A DNA stretch of 42,169 nucleotides from an uncultured bacterium (GCA_949293185.1 CASFCQ010000010.1:1-42169), one strand, 5' to 3'. Positions 27,935 to 36,834 are shown, numbered from the stretch's first letter. The notes: generated by a model from the letters alone, not told the origin. Translations and numbers: made by a program.

Positions 27935-30331
27935 ATGACTATTGATGGTATTAATTTCAACAAGCTTCCTAAAAAAACAGATGTAAATAAAACATCTAAA
28001 GAAGCTCCTAAAGGTCCATCTGTTGAACCTGAAATGACAGAAGAAGAAAAAACTATGATGGCAAAACTAAGAGACAGTGCTCTTGCCGGCTACGTACTAG
28101 GACTTATGAAAGTAGCAGGCGCTACTGTTGGTGCCGGTGCAGTTGCAGGATCATTATCAAGCTGCGTTGACCAAGAGCAACACGTTGATGTTGATATGTC
28201 TGCTATTTTGGAAAAATTAGATGCTATCATGAAATTGCAGCAGCAGCAAATCAACCAAAATCAGGAAATGCTGAATTACTTAAAAGAAATGAATTCTGAC
28301 AACAAGCAATTAATCAGCCTTGTCGAAAGTATAATTGATCAGAATAAAGACATAACTTCAATTTTACAATCTATTGACGGAACAACCCAGTCAATTGAAT
28401 CTGCAATGTACAGAGTCGTTGCTTTGCTTGAACAGGCTAACGCAAACGATACCGAGTTTCTTGCAAAATTGGATGCAATCATTAACGGTCAGGCTGACTC
28501 TGCAGATAAATTAGACCAAATTATTCAAGCCAATAACGAACAAAACCAAACTCTTATCAACATGGAAAAATTGTTGGAATCACTCGACAACACAAACAAA
28601 AATCTTTATAACGCAGTTGTTGATTTCTACAACGATTATAAAAACGGTGACTCAACAAAATCAGAAATGTTGGAAAATATCCTTAATGAAATTAAAAACA
28701 ACGGCAGCATAAGCTCTGATATTCTGGCTGCAATCAATGATATTTCACAAAAATTTGAAAACGGTCAAATTACAGAATCACAAATGCTTGCACAAATTAT
28801 AGAATTGTTGTCAAGCATAGACGGCAAACTCGACAACTTAAAAGATGCTGTTGACCAAATCAAAGCAGAGTTCCCTGACCTTGCTGGCAAAATCGATGAA
28901 TTTATTCAAAAATATCAGGAAGGCGAACTTACAGAACACGCTCTGTTAAGCGAAATCCTTGAAGAAATGAAAAATGCATCTGCCGGTGATACCGAACTCA
29001 ATGCAAAACTTGATTCAATCCTCAATGCAATCAATCAGGGCAACTTAACAGCATCTGAAGCTTTAGACCAGATTATTGATCTGTTAGGACAAATCGAAGC
29101 TAACACCGGTGCTATACTGGATGCAATCAATAAGATATCCGGTCAAATTGCTGATCTTAATGCTAACTTTGAAGGCAATCAGGACGAAATTATGAATGTA
29201 TTGGAAAACATCAATAATGGCGTCGGCAGCATTGACGGCAAACTTAATCAGGTAATTGAAAATCAGGAACAAAACAACGAAACTACATTGGAAATTTCAC
29301 AAAAAATGGACGAAATCGGTGCTCAATTGCAGCAAATCAATGACAAAACATTGACTATCGATCAAGTTAAAGATATGTTTGGTCCGATGTACGAAGAAAT
29401 CAAGGATTACTTGAACAATATTGCCGGCAACCAGATTACGGTAGGCGACCTTGAAGCTGCTCTTGAAGCTCACTCTACAGACCTTACAAGAACAAACGCA
29501 TTGATTGAAACACTGGTTAACCTTGTTGCTAACCTCGATGTAAGCGGAGATTCAGCAGCATTACAAGAAATAGCTAATGCAATTAAAGAATTCCAAAACC
29601 AGAGCAACGCTAACAGCGCTGAAACTAACGCTAACCTCGAAGAAATACTTTCAAAATTAGCAACAATGCAGGGTTCTTTAGATGCTATTGTTTCGACAGG
29701 TAACGCAATTAAAGACCAGTTTGACAGCTATATGAATTCAGCTACTACATATGGTAACAGAATGTTAGATGAAATCACCAAAATCGGTGACAATATGGTC
29801 AACAAAACAGCATTCCAAACATATGCAGACAGTTACACTGAATACTTGCAAAAAGCTGAACAACAAAGACAGGAACAGCAGGCAATACTGCAAGCCATCT
29901 TTGAAAATATGGGCAAAGGTCAAGGCGGTAGCCTGACAATTGACCAGTTGAAAGAAATCATTCCTGATTACACAGATATCTTGAATGAAATCAACGAAAA
30001 ATTAGGTAATGTTATAACCAGTGAAGATTTAGAAAACTTCTTCGTTAATACAAAACCTGATTTAACAAGAACGAACGCATTGATTGAAACACTGGTTAAC
30101 CTTGTTGCTAACCTTAACACATCAGGCGGCGGTAACGGTTCTTCTGTTGATATGTCAGAACTTACAAGTCTTGTCAGCGAAATCAAAACCTTGATTCAAA
30201 ATCAAGAACCGCCGACAGCAGAACAAATGCAGCAGTTAATCGATTTGATTAAAGATGCTCAATCAGGTTCTGAAACTCAAACAAGATCTGCAGGCGGAAA
30301 TTACTACCATCAGGGTTGGAGATACAACTAA
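27935..30331 (+). CDS. Long coiled-coil protein with lipobox-like cysteine and tandem internal repeats
   Basis: A 798-residue protein I do not recognise. Residues 1-47 are polar. Residues 48-76 are hydrophobic and end in SLSSC (C77), matching a lipobox, but the n-region is unusually long for a lipoprotein. From about 85 to 790 it is a run of polar heptad-like helices rich in Q, N, E, I and L, with repeated LDAI, ILEEM and TLSA-like units. A 19-residue unit, DLTRTNALIETLVNLVANL, occurs twice (about 516-534 and 709-727) with near-identical DNA. The C-terminus is GNYYHQGWRYN, aromatic and compact. A strong AAAGGAG site and a long AT-rich leader (27781-27934) with a small hairpin near 27832-27850 precede it. 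A long surface or periplasmic fibre is plausible. Confidence 0.82.
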   Translation: MTIDGINFNKLPKKTDVNKTSKEAPKGPSVEPEMTEEEKTMMAKLRDSALAGYVLGLMKVAGATVGAGAVAGSLSSCVDQEQHVDVDMSAILEKLDAIMKLQQQQINQNQEMLNYLKEMNSDNKQLISLVESIIDQNKDITSILQSIDGTTQSIESAMYRVVALLEQANANDTEFLAKLDAIINGQADSADKLDQIIQANNEQNQTLINMEKLLESLDNTNKNLYNAVVDFYNDYKNGDSTKSEMLENILNEIKNNGSISSDILAAINDISQKFENGQITESQMLAQIIELLSSIDGKLDNLKDAVDQIKAEFPDLAGKIDEFIQKYQEGELTEHALLSEILEEMKNASAGDTELNAKLDSILNAINQGNLTASEALDQIIDLLGQIEANTGAILDAINKISGQIADLNANFEGNQDEIMNVLENINNGVGSIDGKLNQVIENQEQNNETTLEISQKMDEIGAQLQQINDKTLTIDQVKDMFGPMYEEIKDYLNNIAGNQITVGDLEAALEAHSTDLTRTNALIETLVNLVANLDVSGDSAALQEIANAIKEFQNQSNANSAETNANLEEILSKLATMQGSLDAIVSTGNAIKDQFDSYMNSATTYGNRMLDEITKIGDNMVNKTAFQTYADSYTEYLQKAEQQRQEQQAILQAIFENMGKGQGGSLTIDQLKEIIPDYTDILNEINEKLGNVITSEDLENFFVNTKPDLTRTNALIETLVNLVANLNTSGGGNGSSVDMSELTSLVSEIKTLIQNQEPPTAEQMQQLIDLIKDAQSGSETQTRSAGGNYYHQGWRYN
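29495..29535 (+). repeat. Internal direct repeat, copy 1
   Basis: A 41-base run identical to 30074-30114, inside the coiled-coil gene; flanking bases are also similar. It encodes NALIETLVNLVAN. Near-identity at DNA level, including third codon positions, implies recent duplication or gene conversion. Confidence 0.9.
30074..30114 (+). repeat. Internal direct repeat, copy 2
   Basis: Second copy of the 41-base run, 579 bases downstream of the first (a multiple of three). Recombination between the copies would delete 193 residues in frame. Confidence 0.9.
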
Positions 30332-30369
30332 TAAATAAGCGTTAATCTGAATTTGGTTAATGCATAACT

Positions 30370-30406
30370 AAAAAGCCTTCTGAAAATTATTTCAGAAGGC
30401 TTTTTT
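30370..30406. terminator. Intrinsic terminator after the coiled-coil gene
   Basis: AAAAGCCTTCTGAAA (30371-30385) pairs with its complement ending in GAAGGCTTTT, followed by a T-run to 30406. The A-rich left flank lets it also terminate rpmH transcription from the right. Confidence 0.93.
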
Positions 30407-30506
30407 CTTGTATTGGTATGCTAACAAAAAACGAGTCTGCTTAAAATATGCAAAAATCTGCAAAAATCGCAAAACTCGTTTTTTGGTATTTTAAAAGACT
30501 ATAAAA

Positions 30507-30659
30507 CTACGCTCTTTTTTTAGCCTGTATAGCTAATCTGTGGCGTCCTTTAGCTCTTCTTCTGTTTAAAACTGTTCTTCCGCCGGGAGTTGCCATTCTG
30601 GCTCTGAAGCCGCTGACGTTCTGTCTTTTTCTTTTTGTTCCTTCTAATGTACGTCTCAT
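30507..30659 (-). CDS. rpmH: 50S ribosomal protein L34
   Basis: A 50-residue basic protein, [18 protein letters not shown] then [13 protein letters not shown] and [13 protein letters not shown], matching L34 along its length with a four-residue AKKRA-type tail extension. AAGGAG lies 8 bases before the ATG. It stands alone: downstream on its strand there is the convergent coiled-coil gene instead of the usual rnpA-yidD-yidC, and upstream is the divergent proC. Confidence 0.97.
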   Translation of the reverse strand: MRRTLEGTKRKRQNVSGFRARMATPGGRTVLNRRRAKGRHRLAIQAKKRA

Positions 30660-30764
30660 TTTTATTGCTCCTTGAATTAATTTTTTTGCGTTATATCATG
30701 ATAAATAAGACATAGATGATTGTCAAATGCGGATAACTAAGGATTTAATAAAGGTTTACACAAG

Positions 30765-31589
30765 ATGGAAAAAGCAAATGGAAAAACAATAGGCTTTATC
30801 GGTGCCGGAAAAATGGCTACAGCTATTATGAAAGGGCTGCTGGCTTCTAATATTTTTGATAACAAACACATAATTGCCTCAGAACCTAACCTTGACAGCG
30901 CACACAAAACAGAGAAAGAACTCGGTATTAAAATGGTTCATAATAATCGTGAAGCTGCTGCCAACGCTGATATTATCCTGCTTGCAGTAAAACCTTTTGT
31001 CGTAAAAGAAGTTCTGACAGAAATAGAAGACAGAATTGACGATTCAAAGCTTGTTGTAACAATTGCAGCAGGTATTTCTACAAAAAGAGTTGAAGAAATA
31101 CTTGAGAAAAAAGCCCGTGTTGTAAAGGTTATGCCCAACACCCCTGCACTTTTAGGCGAAGGGATGAGTGCAGTATGCAAAGGAGAAAATGCAACAGAAG
31201 ATGACTTTGAAACAGTCAAAAAAATATTTTCTTCCGTTGGAAAAGTTATTGAAGCCAAAGAATCCGCTATTGATGCTATCACAGGTGTAAGCGGCTCAGG
31301 TCCGGCTTTTTATTACTATATTATTGATGCTATTGCAAAAGCCGGAGAAAGACTCGGGCTTGATTATAACACAGCACTCCTGCTGTCAGCACAGACAGCT
31401 CTCGGTTCTGCCAAAATGATTCTGGAATCCGGCACTGACCCGCAGCAGCTTATTACTAACGTCACAACACCCGGCGGCACTACAGCTGAGGGCAACAAAG
31501 TGTTGAATGAAAGCAACATATCAGATATCCTTTTTGAAACAGTTAACAAAACAGCAGAAAAATCAAAACTTATGTCAAAACAACTTTAA
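30765..31589 (+). CDS. proC: Pyrroline-5-carboxylate reductase
   Basis: Last step of proline synthesis, reducing pyrroline-5-carboxylate with NAD(P)H. A 274-residue protein: N-terminal dinucleotide fold GFIGAGKMATAIMKGLL, ADIILLAVKP, then KVMPNTPALLGEGMSA, the active-site region SGSGPAFYYYIIDA and the signature TTPGGTTAEG. Length and motifs are normal. It starts 105 bases from divergent rpmH, with AAAGG about 11 bases before the ATG. Two orphan genes follow on the same strand after 72 and 53 bases and may be co-transcribed. Confidence 0.96.
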   Translation: MEKANGKTIGFIGAGKMATAIMKGLLASNIFDNKHIIASEPNLDSAHKTEKELGIKMVHNNREAAANADIILLAVKPFVVKEVLTEIEDRIDDSKLVVTIAAGISTKRVEEILEKKARVVKVMPNTPALLGEGMSAVCKGENATEDDFETVKKIFSSVGKVIEAKESAIDAITGVSGSGPAFYYYIIDAIAKAGERLGLDYNTALLLSAQTALGSAKMILESGTDPQQLITNVTTPGGTTAEGNKVLNESNISDILFETVNKTAEKSKLMSKQL

Positions 31590-31661
31590 TTTGTATAGCA
31601 AAAAAACTTTTTACGGGTTTTATGATAACCATAATAGATATTCCCGCTAAAAAGAGTAACT

Positions 31662-32225
31662 ATGCAGAATATAAGTTTTGGTTCAAGAATAGCACCGCTG
31701 CAGGCAAAAAACTTAAATCAAGTTATTTGTTCAATAAAACGAGATAATGCCGTAAATTATCCCTGGACACTTGCAGAAAGCAAACTTGCTCAAGATGTTT
31801 ATACAACAAATGTCATAGACTGCAGCGCCTGCTTGATAACAGACGGAAAACAGGCAATGCTTATGCATCTTGATCCGTCCAAAGAATCAAACCATTTTTT
31901 CTATTTTATATTTGATTACATAAAACGAAAAATAGATTTAAACAGCAAAGATTTGCAGGCTGTTTTAATTGGTTCAAAAAACAATAAACGCAGTCAGGAT
32001 ATTTATACAAAATTTCAGCAGTTTCTTCAGGATTATTCAATACCTTATACCCAGCTTAAAGACGGAAAAACTCCTACATCGATTGCCTATAAAGCTTCAA
32101 CTGACACGGTATATGTCAGCAATTTGACAATGGATAAAATGCTAAAAAAAGGTACATCCTCTTTTGAAGCCTTGAAAAAAAGTTTTCAAAAAGTAGAGAT
32201 TTCTGATTGTGATGAAATAGCTTAA
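31662..32225 (+). CDS. Orphan SFGS protein with CheD/CNF-like Cys-His arrangement
   Basis: A 187-residue protein with NISFGSRI (3-10) at its N-terminus, matching the motif on neighbouring orphans. The core VIDCSACLITDGKQAMLMHL (51-70) has C54 and H69 fifteen residues apart, in a strand-strand setting like that of deamidases of the CheD/CNF1 fold; C57 is also present. A helix-turn segment IDLNSKDLQAVLIGSKNNK (93-112) follows and resembles the CheD/YfiH-fold core. This is inferred from pattern only and could be chance. There is no signal peptide. It lies 72 bases after proC and 53 before a second NFKS orphan. Confidence 0.62.
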   Translation: MQNISFGSRIAPLQAKNLNQVICSIKRDNAVNYPWTLAESKLAQDVYTTNVIDCSACLITDGKQAMLMHLDPSKESNHFFYFIFDYIKRKIDLNSKDLQAVLIGSKNNKRSQDIYTKFQQFLQDYSIPYTQLKDGKTPTSIAYKASTDTVYVSNLTMDKMLKKGTSSFEALKKSFQKVEISDCDEIA

Positions 32226-32278
32226 AAATTTTTAATGATTTATAATATAAAAACATTCTATATAGAGAGGTAAATGTT

Positions 32279-32899
32279 ATGACAATAAATCCTGTGTCTA
32301 AAAACTTTAACAACAATAATCCAATAAATTTTAAATCCCGTATTGTACCGACGGAACATTTAAAAAACATCATTGACAATGCAGCAGTTAATGTAATGGC
32401 GGCAGAAACTGCTGATTATGGCAGGGGTGTAATCATTGCACTAAATTCTCTTCTAAATGATGGAAAGAATGATACTATTCAATTTGCATCTCACAAAGAA
32501 ACGGGGCTCGGGTATAATACCCCTTTGGGTACAGATGTTTTTGTTAACGGAAACATAGTTATGGATAATTATGTAGATGATCTTTTTAAAGAAGAATATG
32601 AAATTGATAAAGAGATTGATTCCTGTTTTGATGAAATTGCTTTTAATAAAGAATGTGCAGAGGTTGCTCTTTTAAGGTTTACGGAAGACAGAACGAATGA
32701 GAAAATTGATTGGAATTGCTTATCTGAACAAGAATTGGAAAAAATAAAACCGTTTATAAAAGATATTCAATCAATCGACCCCAAGAGCCATACAATAGTT
32801 TCCAAGATAAAAGATAATCTGAAAAAAATAGACAAAACCCTATTTGAAAATTCCTTAAATGAGCTGCAGCGCATAAAAGAGAATATTTTTGGCAATTAA
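32279..32899 (+). CDS. Orphan protein with N-terminal NFKSRI motif
   Basis: A 206-residue protein I do not recognise. The N-terminus, MTINPVSKNFNNNNPINFKS then RIVP, has the N/S-F-K-S-R-I signature of its neighbour. The remainder is soluble, acidic and mainly helical: 45-70 (IIDNAAVNVMAAETADYGRG), an acidic 105-125 and charged C-terminal helices. A GAGAGG Shine-Dalgarno and correct spacing support translation. It probably belongs with the preceding gene. Confidence 0.65.
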   Translation: MTINPVSKNFNNNNPINFKSRIVPTEHLKNIIDNAAVNVMAAETADYGRGVIIALNSLLNDGKNDTIQFASHKETGLGYNTPLGTDVFVNGNIVMDNYVDDLFKEEYEIDKEIDSCFDEIAFNKECAEVALLRFTEDRTNEKIDWNCLSEQELEKIKPFIKDIQSIDPKSHTIVSKIKDNLKKIDKTLFENSLNELQRIKENIFGN

Positions 32900-32960
32900 T
32901 CCGCTATTGTCTTATCTAATTAACCTGATGTAAAAAATGACCGACCACGGTCATTTTTTA

Positions 32961-33278
32961 TCAGTTTGTCAAAAGTTTTAAGCCTGTGATTCCGCATACT
33001 ATAAGAGCTATGCAAAACAACCTTATTGCACTCACCTGTTCTTTAAACAGTATTATACCGAATATAACTGTACCGATAGTCCCGATACCTGTCCATATTG
33101 CATAAGCTGTACCAAGCGGTAGATTTTTAAGCGCAAGTGCCAGAAAATAAAAACTGGCTATCATTCCGAGTACCGTTAATACAGATGGAATAATCTGAGT
33201 AAAACCGTGAGAAAACTTTAACCCCACAGCCCAGCTTATTTCAAATAACCCTGCGACAAATAAATATAACCAATGCAC
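32961..33278 (-). CDS. SMR-family guanidinium exporter (Gdx/SugE type)
   Basis: A 105-residue small multidrug resistance protein with four membrane helices: residues about 3-21, 32-50, 57-78 and 84-102. The essential glutamate is E13 in AGLFEISWAVGLKFSHGF, the SugE/Gdx signature rather than EmrE. FYFLALALKNLPLGTAYAIW follows. Gdx proteins form antiparallel dimers that export guanidinium with proton exchange. A GTG start (33276-33278) sits behind a GAAAGGAG ribosome-binding site. Regulation is very likely by the guanidine-I riboswitch just upstream. Confidence 0.94.
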   Translation of the reverse strand: MHWLYLFVAGLFEISWAVGLKFSHGFTQIIPSVLTVLGMIASFYFLALALKNLPLGTAYAIWTGIGTIGTVIFGIILFKEQVSAIRLFCIALIVCGITGLKLLTN

Positions 33279-33314
33279 TTTTTGCTCCTTTCAATTTACA
33301 TGTAAACATATAAT

Positions 33315-33433
33315 AAGCCTGAGAGATTTTAGTCTCCCAGGCTTTTATCCTTCCGTGTACACAAATCAAAAATTTGTGAATTTTCTCTCGGACCAGCCAA
33401 TGTTTATTTATTAACTATTGCGGAACCCTAGAA
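33315..33433 (-). ncRNA. Guanidine-I (ykkC) riboswitch
   Basis: Read on the minus strand, the conserved ykkC elements appear in order: CTAGGGTTCCG (33421-33432), GGCTGGTCCGAGAGA (33383-33397), ACACGGAAGGATAAAAGCC and GGGAGA. The 3' end of the aptamer can pair into a long hairpin (arms at 33315-33326 and 33333-33344), which ends in AGGCTTATTATATG without a strong T-run, so termination is possible but not assured. It controls the gdx-type gene 40 bases downstream. Exact ends are approximate. Confidence 0.93.
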
Positions 33434-33554
33434 AATTTATCTTATTAAATTTTATGGTTATATTATATAATTTTAGATGGGAATTAAAAATATATTTCTT
33501 TTTAGTAATGTTTTAAAAAGATACACACAAACAAAAATAATATAGAGAATAAAA

Positions 33555-36062
33555 ATGGAAAATACAAACACTCTACAACCTGATAAGATATTAGTGCGCG
33601 GGGCAAAATTGCACAACCTTAAGAACATAGATGTTGACATACCGCTGCATAAAATTGTCGGTATTGCAGGTGTGTCAGGTTCAGGAAAGTCATCTCTTGC
33701 GCTCGGTGTGTTATACGCAGAAGGCTCAAGACGTTACCTTGAGTCGCTATCGACCTACACAAGACGCAGAATGACCCAAGCCCCCAAAGCTCCTGTCGAG
33801 GAGATTTTGTATGTTCCTGCTGCTCTGGCTTTGCACCAACGCCCAGGAGTACCGGGGATTCGCAGTACATTCGGAACAGGAACGGAACTTTTAAACAGCT
33901 TAAGGCTTATGTATTCCCGTCTGGCGCATCATCGCTGCCCGAACGGTCATTATTTAGAACCTACATTGCTTGTTGCTGCGGAAAAAGAGCTAGTTTGTCC
34001 CGAGTGCGGGGCGCATTTTTATGCACCGTCAGCAGAAGAACTTGCTTTTAACAGCCAGGGTGCTTGCCAACGCTGCGGCGGGGTCGGCACAATCAGAACA
34101 GTTGATGAATCCACGCTTGTGCCGGACGAGTCTTTGACTATTGATGAAGGGGCTGTTGCTCCGTGGAATTCTCTTATGTGGTCGCTTATGACGGATGTTT
34201 GTCGTGCAATGGGGGTGCGTACGGATATTCCTTTTAAAGATTTAACTCCGGAAGAAAAGGACATTGTTTTTCACGGTCCGGCAGAGAAAAAACATATTTT
34301 CTATAAGGCTAAAAACTCAAATCAGGCTGGAGAAATTGATTTTACTTATTACAACGCTGTTTATACAGTAGAAAATGCGTTGAAAAAGGTAAAAGACGAA
34401 ACAGGCATGAAACGTGTTGAAAAATTTTTGAAAGAAGATATTTGTCCTGATTGTCACGGGACAAGGCTTTCTGAAGCTGCAAGAGCTCCTAAGCTAAGAG
34501 GTATTTCGCTGGATGCTGCCTGTACAATGACACTTGCTGAATTGATAAAATGGGTTGAGGGAGTGCCTCAATCTTTACCGGAAAGAATGCGACCTATGGC
34601 GGAAGCTGTTTGCGAATCTTTTCAGGTTACAGCCAAAAGACTTATGGATTTGGGGCTCGGGTATTTGTCTTTGGACAGAGCTGCATCAACACTGTCTACC
34701 GGTGAAAGACAGCGTATGCAGCTTGCCCGTTCGGTAAGAAACAGAACAACAGGTGTTTTATATGTACTTGATGAACCGTCTATAGGGCTGCATCCCGCAA
34801 ACATAAAAGGGTTAAATGATGTAATGCACGACCTTGTGTCGGACGGAAACTCTGTTATTCTTGTCGACCACGACACGCAAATTCTATCTGAATCTGATTG
34901 GATTGTGGAAATGGGACCAAAATCGGGTGCTGATGGCGGAGAGGTTATTAACCAGGGTACGATAACACAGATAATAAATAGCCAAAACTCTAAAATAGGT
35001 TCTTTTTTAGCAGGAAGTGCAACCTCGGATATAAGACCTAAAATACAACCGCAGGAAATGTTTGATAAAGGTTCAATTGAGCTTTCTACCACACAGATTC
35101 ACACTGTAAAACCTTTGCAAGTCCGTATTCCCAAAGGCAGGCTCACGGTAGTTACAGGGGTATCGGGCTCAGGCAAAACAACTTTGATTTTAGAGAGTTT
35201 GATTCCTGCTTTGATAAAACATATTGAAGGCAAAAGACTTCCCGAACATGTAAAAAGTATTGAAGCTCAAGGCATAAAGCAGGTAAAACTTATTGATGCG
35301 ACACCGATAGGTATAAATGTTCGTTCTACAGTCGCAACATATGCAAATGTTCACGATGAACTAAGAAAAGTCTTTGCAAAAACTCAAGATGCCAAAGATG
35401 CAGGGTACAAAGCCGGTGATTTTTCCTATAACACAGGCAAGCTGAGATGCCCGACATGTGACGGTACAGGCAGCATAAGCCTGGATGTTCAGTTTTTGCC
35501 GGATGTAGAAGTAACCTGCCCGTCATGTAGAGGTTCAAGATATTGCAAACAGACTGAAAATATTAAATATATAACTAAATCAAATAAAGCTTACTCGCTT
35601 CCTGAAATTATGGCGATGGATATAAATCACGCTCTGGAGGCTTGCAAGGACTTGAACCTGGTGAAACAAAGATTGCAGATTTTAAAAGATTTGGGGCTGG
35701 GGTATCTTACACTGGGCGAAGCCACACCAAGCCTTTCTGGCGGTGAGGCGCAAAGATTGAAGCTGGCTTCTGAAATGGGCAGAAAACAGGAAGACACTGT
35801 ATTTGTCTTTGATGAACCTACAATAGGTCTGCACCCGCTTGATGTTCAATCATTACTCGGTGTTTTTCAAAGTCTTATTGAAAACAATGCCACTGTCATA
35901 GTTATAGAACATGACTTAGATGTAATAAAAAATGCCGATTACATTATTGATATGGGACCGGGCGGCGGCAATGACGGCGGAAGTATTGTTGCGGCAGGTA
36001 CGCCTCAAGAAATTTGCGCTTGCAAAAAAAGTGTGACCGGAAAGTTCTTGCAAAAACATTAA
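33555..36062 (+). CDS. UvrA2-like ABC ATPase lacking the UvrB-binding domain
   Basis: A UvrA-family DNA-damage ATPase of 835 residues, about 100 shorter than canonical UvrA. Both ATPase heads are complete: Walker A GVSGSGKSS at 39-47 and GVSGSGKTT near 535, signatures LSTGERQRMQLA and LSGGEAQRLKLA, and two DEPSIGLHP/DEPTIGLHP Walker B runs. Zinc-finger cysteines remain (CPECG, CQRCGG, CPDCHG, CPTCDGTG). Between residues 120 and 170 only about 45 residues connect RLMYSRLAHH to CPEC, where UvrA has its UvrB-binding insertion. This matches UvrA2 proteins, linked to drug or lesion tolerance rather than UvrB-dependent repair. No uvrB is near. The early part looks richer in GC than its surroundings. 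The ribosome-binding site is weak (AGAG). Confidence 0.88.
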   Translation: MENTNTLQPDKILVRGAKLHNLKNIDVDIPLHKIVGIAGVSGSGKSSLALGVLYAEGSRRYLESLSTYTRRRMTQAPKAPVEEILYVPAALALHQRPGVPGIRSTFGTGTELLNSLRLMYSRLAHHRCPNGHYLEPTLLVAAEKELVCPECGAHFYAPSAEELAFNSQGACQRCGGVGTIRTVDESTLVPDESLTIDEGAVAPWNSLMWSLMTDVCRAMGVRTDIPFKDLTPEEKDIVFHGPAEKKHIFYKAKNSNQAGEIDFTYYNAVYTVENALKKVKDETGMKRVEKFLKEDICPDCHGTRLSEAARAPKLRGISLDAACTMTLAELIKWVEGVPQSLPERMRPMAEAVCESFQVTAKRLMDLGLGYLSLDRAASTLSTGERQRMQLARSVRNRTTGVLYVLDEPSIGLHPANIKGLNDVMHDLVSDGNSVILVDHDTQILSESDWIVEMGPKSGADGGEVINQGTITQIINSQNSKIGSFLAGSATSDIRPKIQPQEMFDKGSIELSTTQIHTVKPLQVRIPKGRLTVVTGVSGSGKTTLILESLIPALIKHIEGKRLPEHVKSIEAQGIKQVKLIDATPIGINVRSTVATYANVHDELRKVFAKTQDAKDAGYKAGDFSYNTGKLRCPTCDGTGSISLDVQFLPDVEVTCPSCRGSRYCKQTENIKYITKSNKAYSLPEIMAMDINHALEACKDLNLVKQRLQILKDLGLGYLTLGEATPSLSGGEAQRLKLASEMGRKQEDTVFVFDEPTIGLHPLDVQSLLGVFQSLIENNATVIVIEHDLDVIKNADYIIDMGPGGGNDGGSIVAAGTPQEICACKKSVTGKFLQKH

Positions 36063-36066
36063 AATA

Positions 36067-36834
36067 TTATTTTCGGGCGTTTTTTGCTCTTGCCTCTTTC
36101 ATTGTTTTAGCAAGAGTTTCGTTTAGCAATGCCAGTTTTTCGTCATAACGGCACGGAGTCAAATCATAATTTTTATTTACAAATTTTAAATGTTCTTTTT
36201 TTTCAATGTGTTTGTCTATATCATATGCTGCCTGTTGAAGTGCTTTTTCCTCAATTAATGCATATCTTAAGATTTGAAGAATATTTATTTTTTCATCAGC
36301 TTTTTTGTCCAGCAAAAATTCCTGTAAATCTTCTTTTTTTAACACTGCAGAACCCTCGAGTTTTTGGGAATAAAACGCTAAAGCTTTTTTTGACGGATCT
36401 GGATGTTTATTTATAACGGCAATTTTACGTGTTAAAAACTTTGGATTTAATATAGCATTAAAAAATTTTTGAGTTTCTGTCAGAAAAGTAAATTGAGCTT
36501 TTTGTGGAATTTTGCCGGTTACAGGGTTAAAAGGCAGATAAAAAGAAAAGCCCTTAATTTTTTCATTTGCAAGAATACGTATTGCCATGGCTGCTTTTGA
36601 GAATTCTGCAGACGTCATATCAAAAAGATCGATTCTTATTTTTGAGCCTGCTGTTTCTTTGAGTACACGTTTAAAGGCAGAGGGTTTAACCTCTCTTTTT
36701 ACGTATTCATACTGTAAATCATCATAGAATTTTAAATTCAACGCTTTTGCTTTTTGCAAACGCTGTTGTAATGTACCTTTTGCAAGAGAAAGCGGTAAAA
36801 ATGTTGTTGCTTTATCAATATGTAGTCTAATCAT
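36067..36834 (-). CDS. Orphan basic helical protein
   Basis: A 255-residue soluble protein I do not recognise. It is lysine-rich throughout and mostly helical, with a conserved-looking centre IRILANEKIKGFSFYLPFNP (about 87-106). The N-terminus FLPLSLAKGTLQQRLQKAK is not a signal peptide. The gene is convergent with the UvrA2-like gene 4 bases away. No clear Shine-Dalgarno. Confidence 0.62.
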   Translation of the reverse strand: MIRLHIDKATTFLPLSLAKGTLQQRLQKAKALNLKFYDDLQYEYVKREVKPSAFKRVLKETAGSKIRIDLFDMTSAEFSKAAMAIRILANEKIKGFSFYLPFNPVTGKIPQKAQFTFLTETQKFFNAILNPKFLTRKIAVINKHPDPSKKALAFYSQKLEGSAVLKKEDLQEFLLDKKADEKINILQILRYALIEEKALQQAAYDIDKHIEKKEHLKFVNKNYDLTPCRYDEKLALLNETLAKTMKEARAKNARK

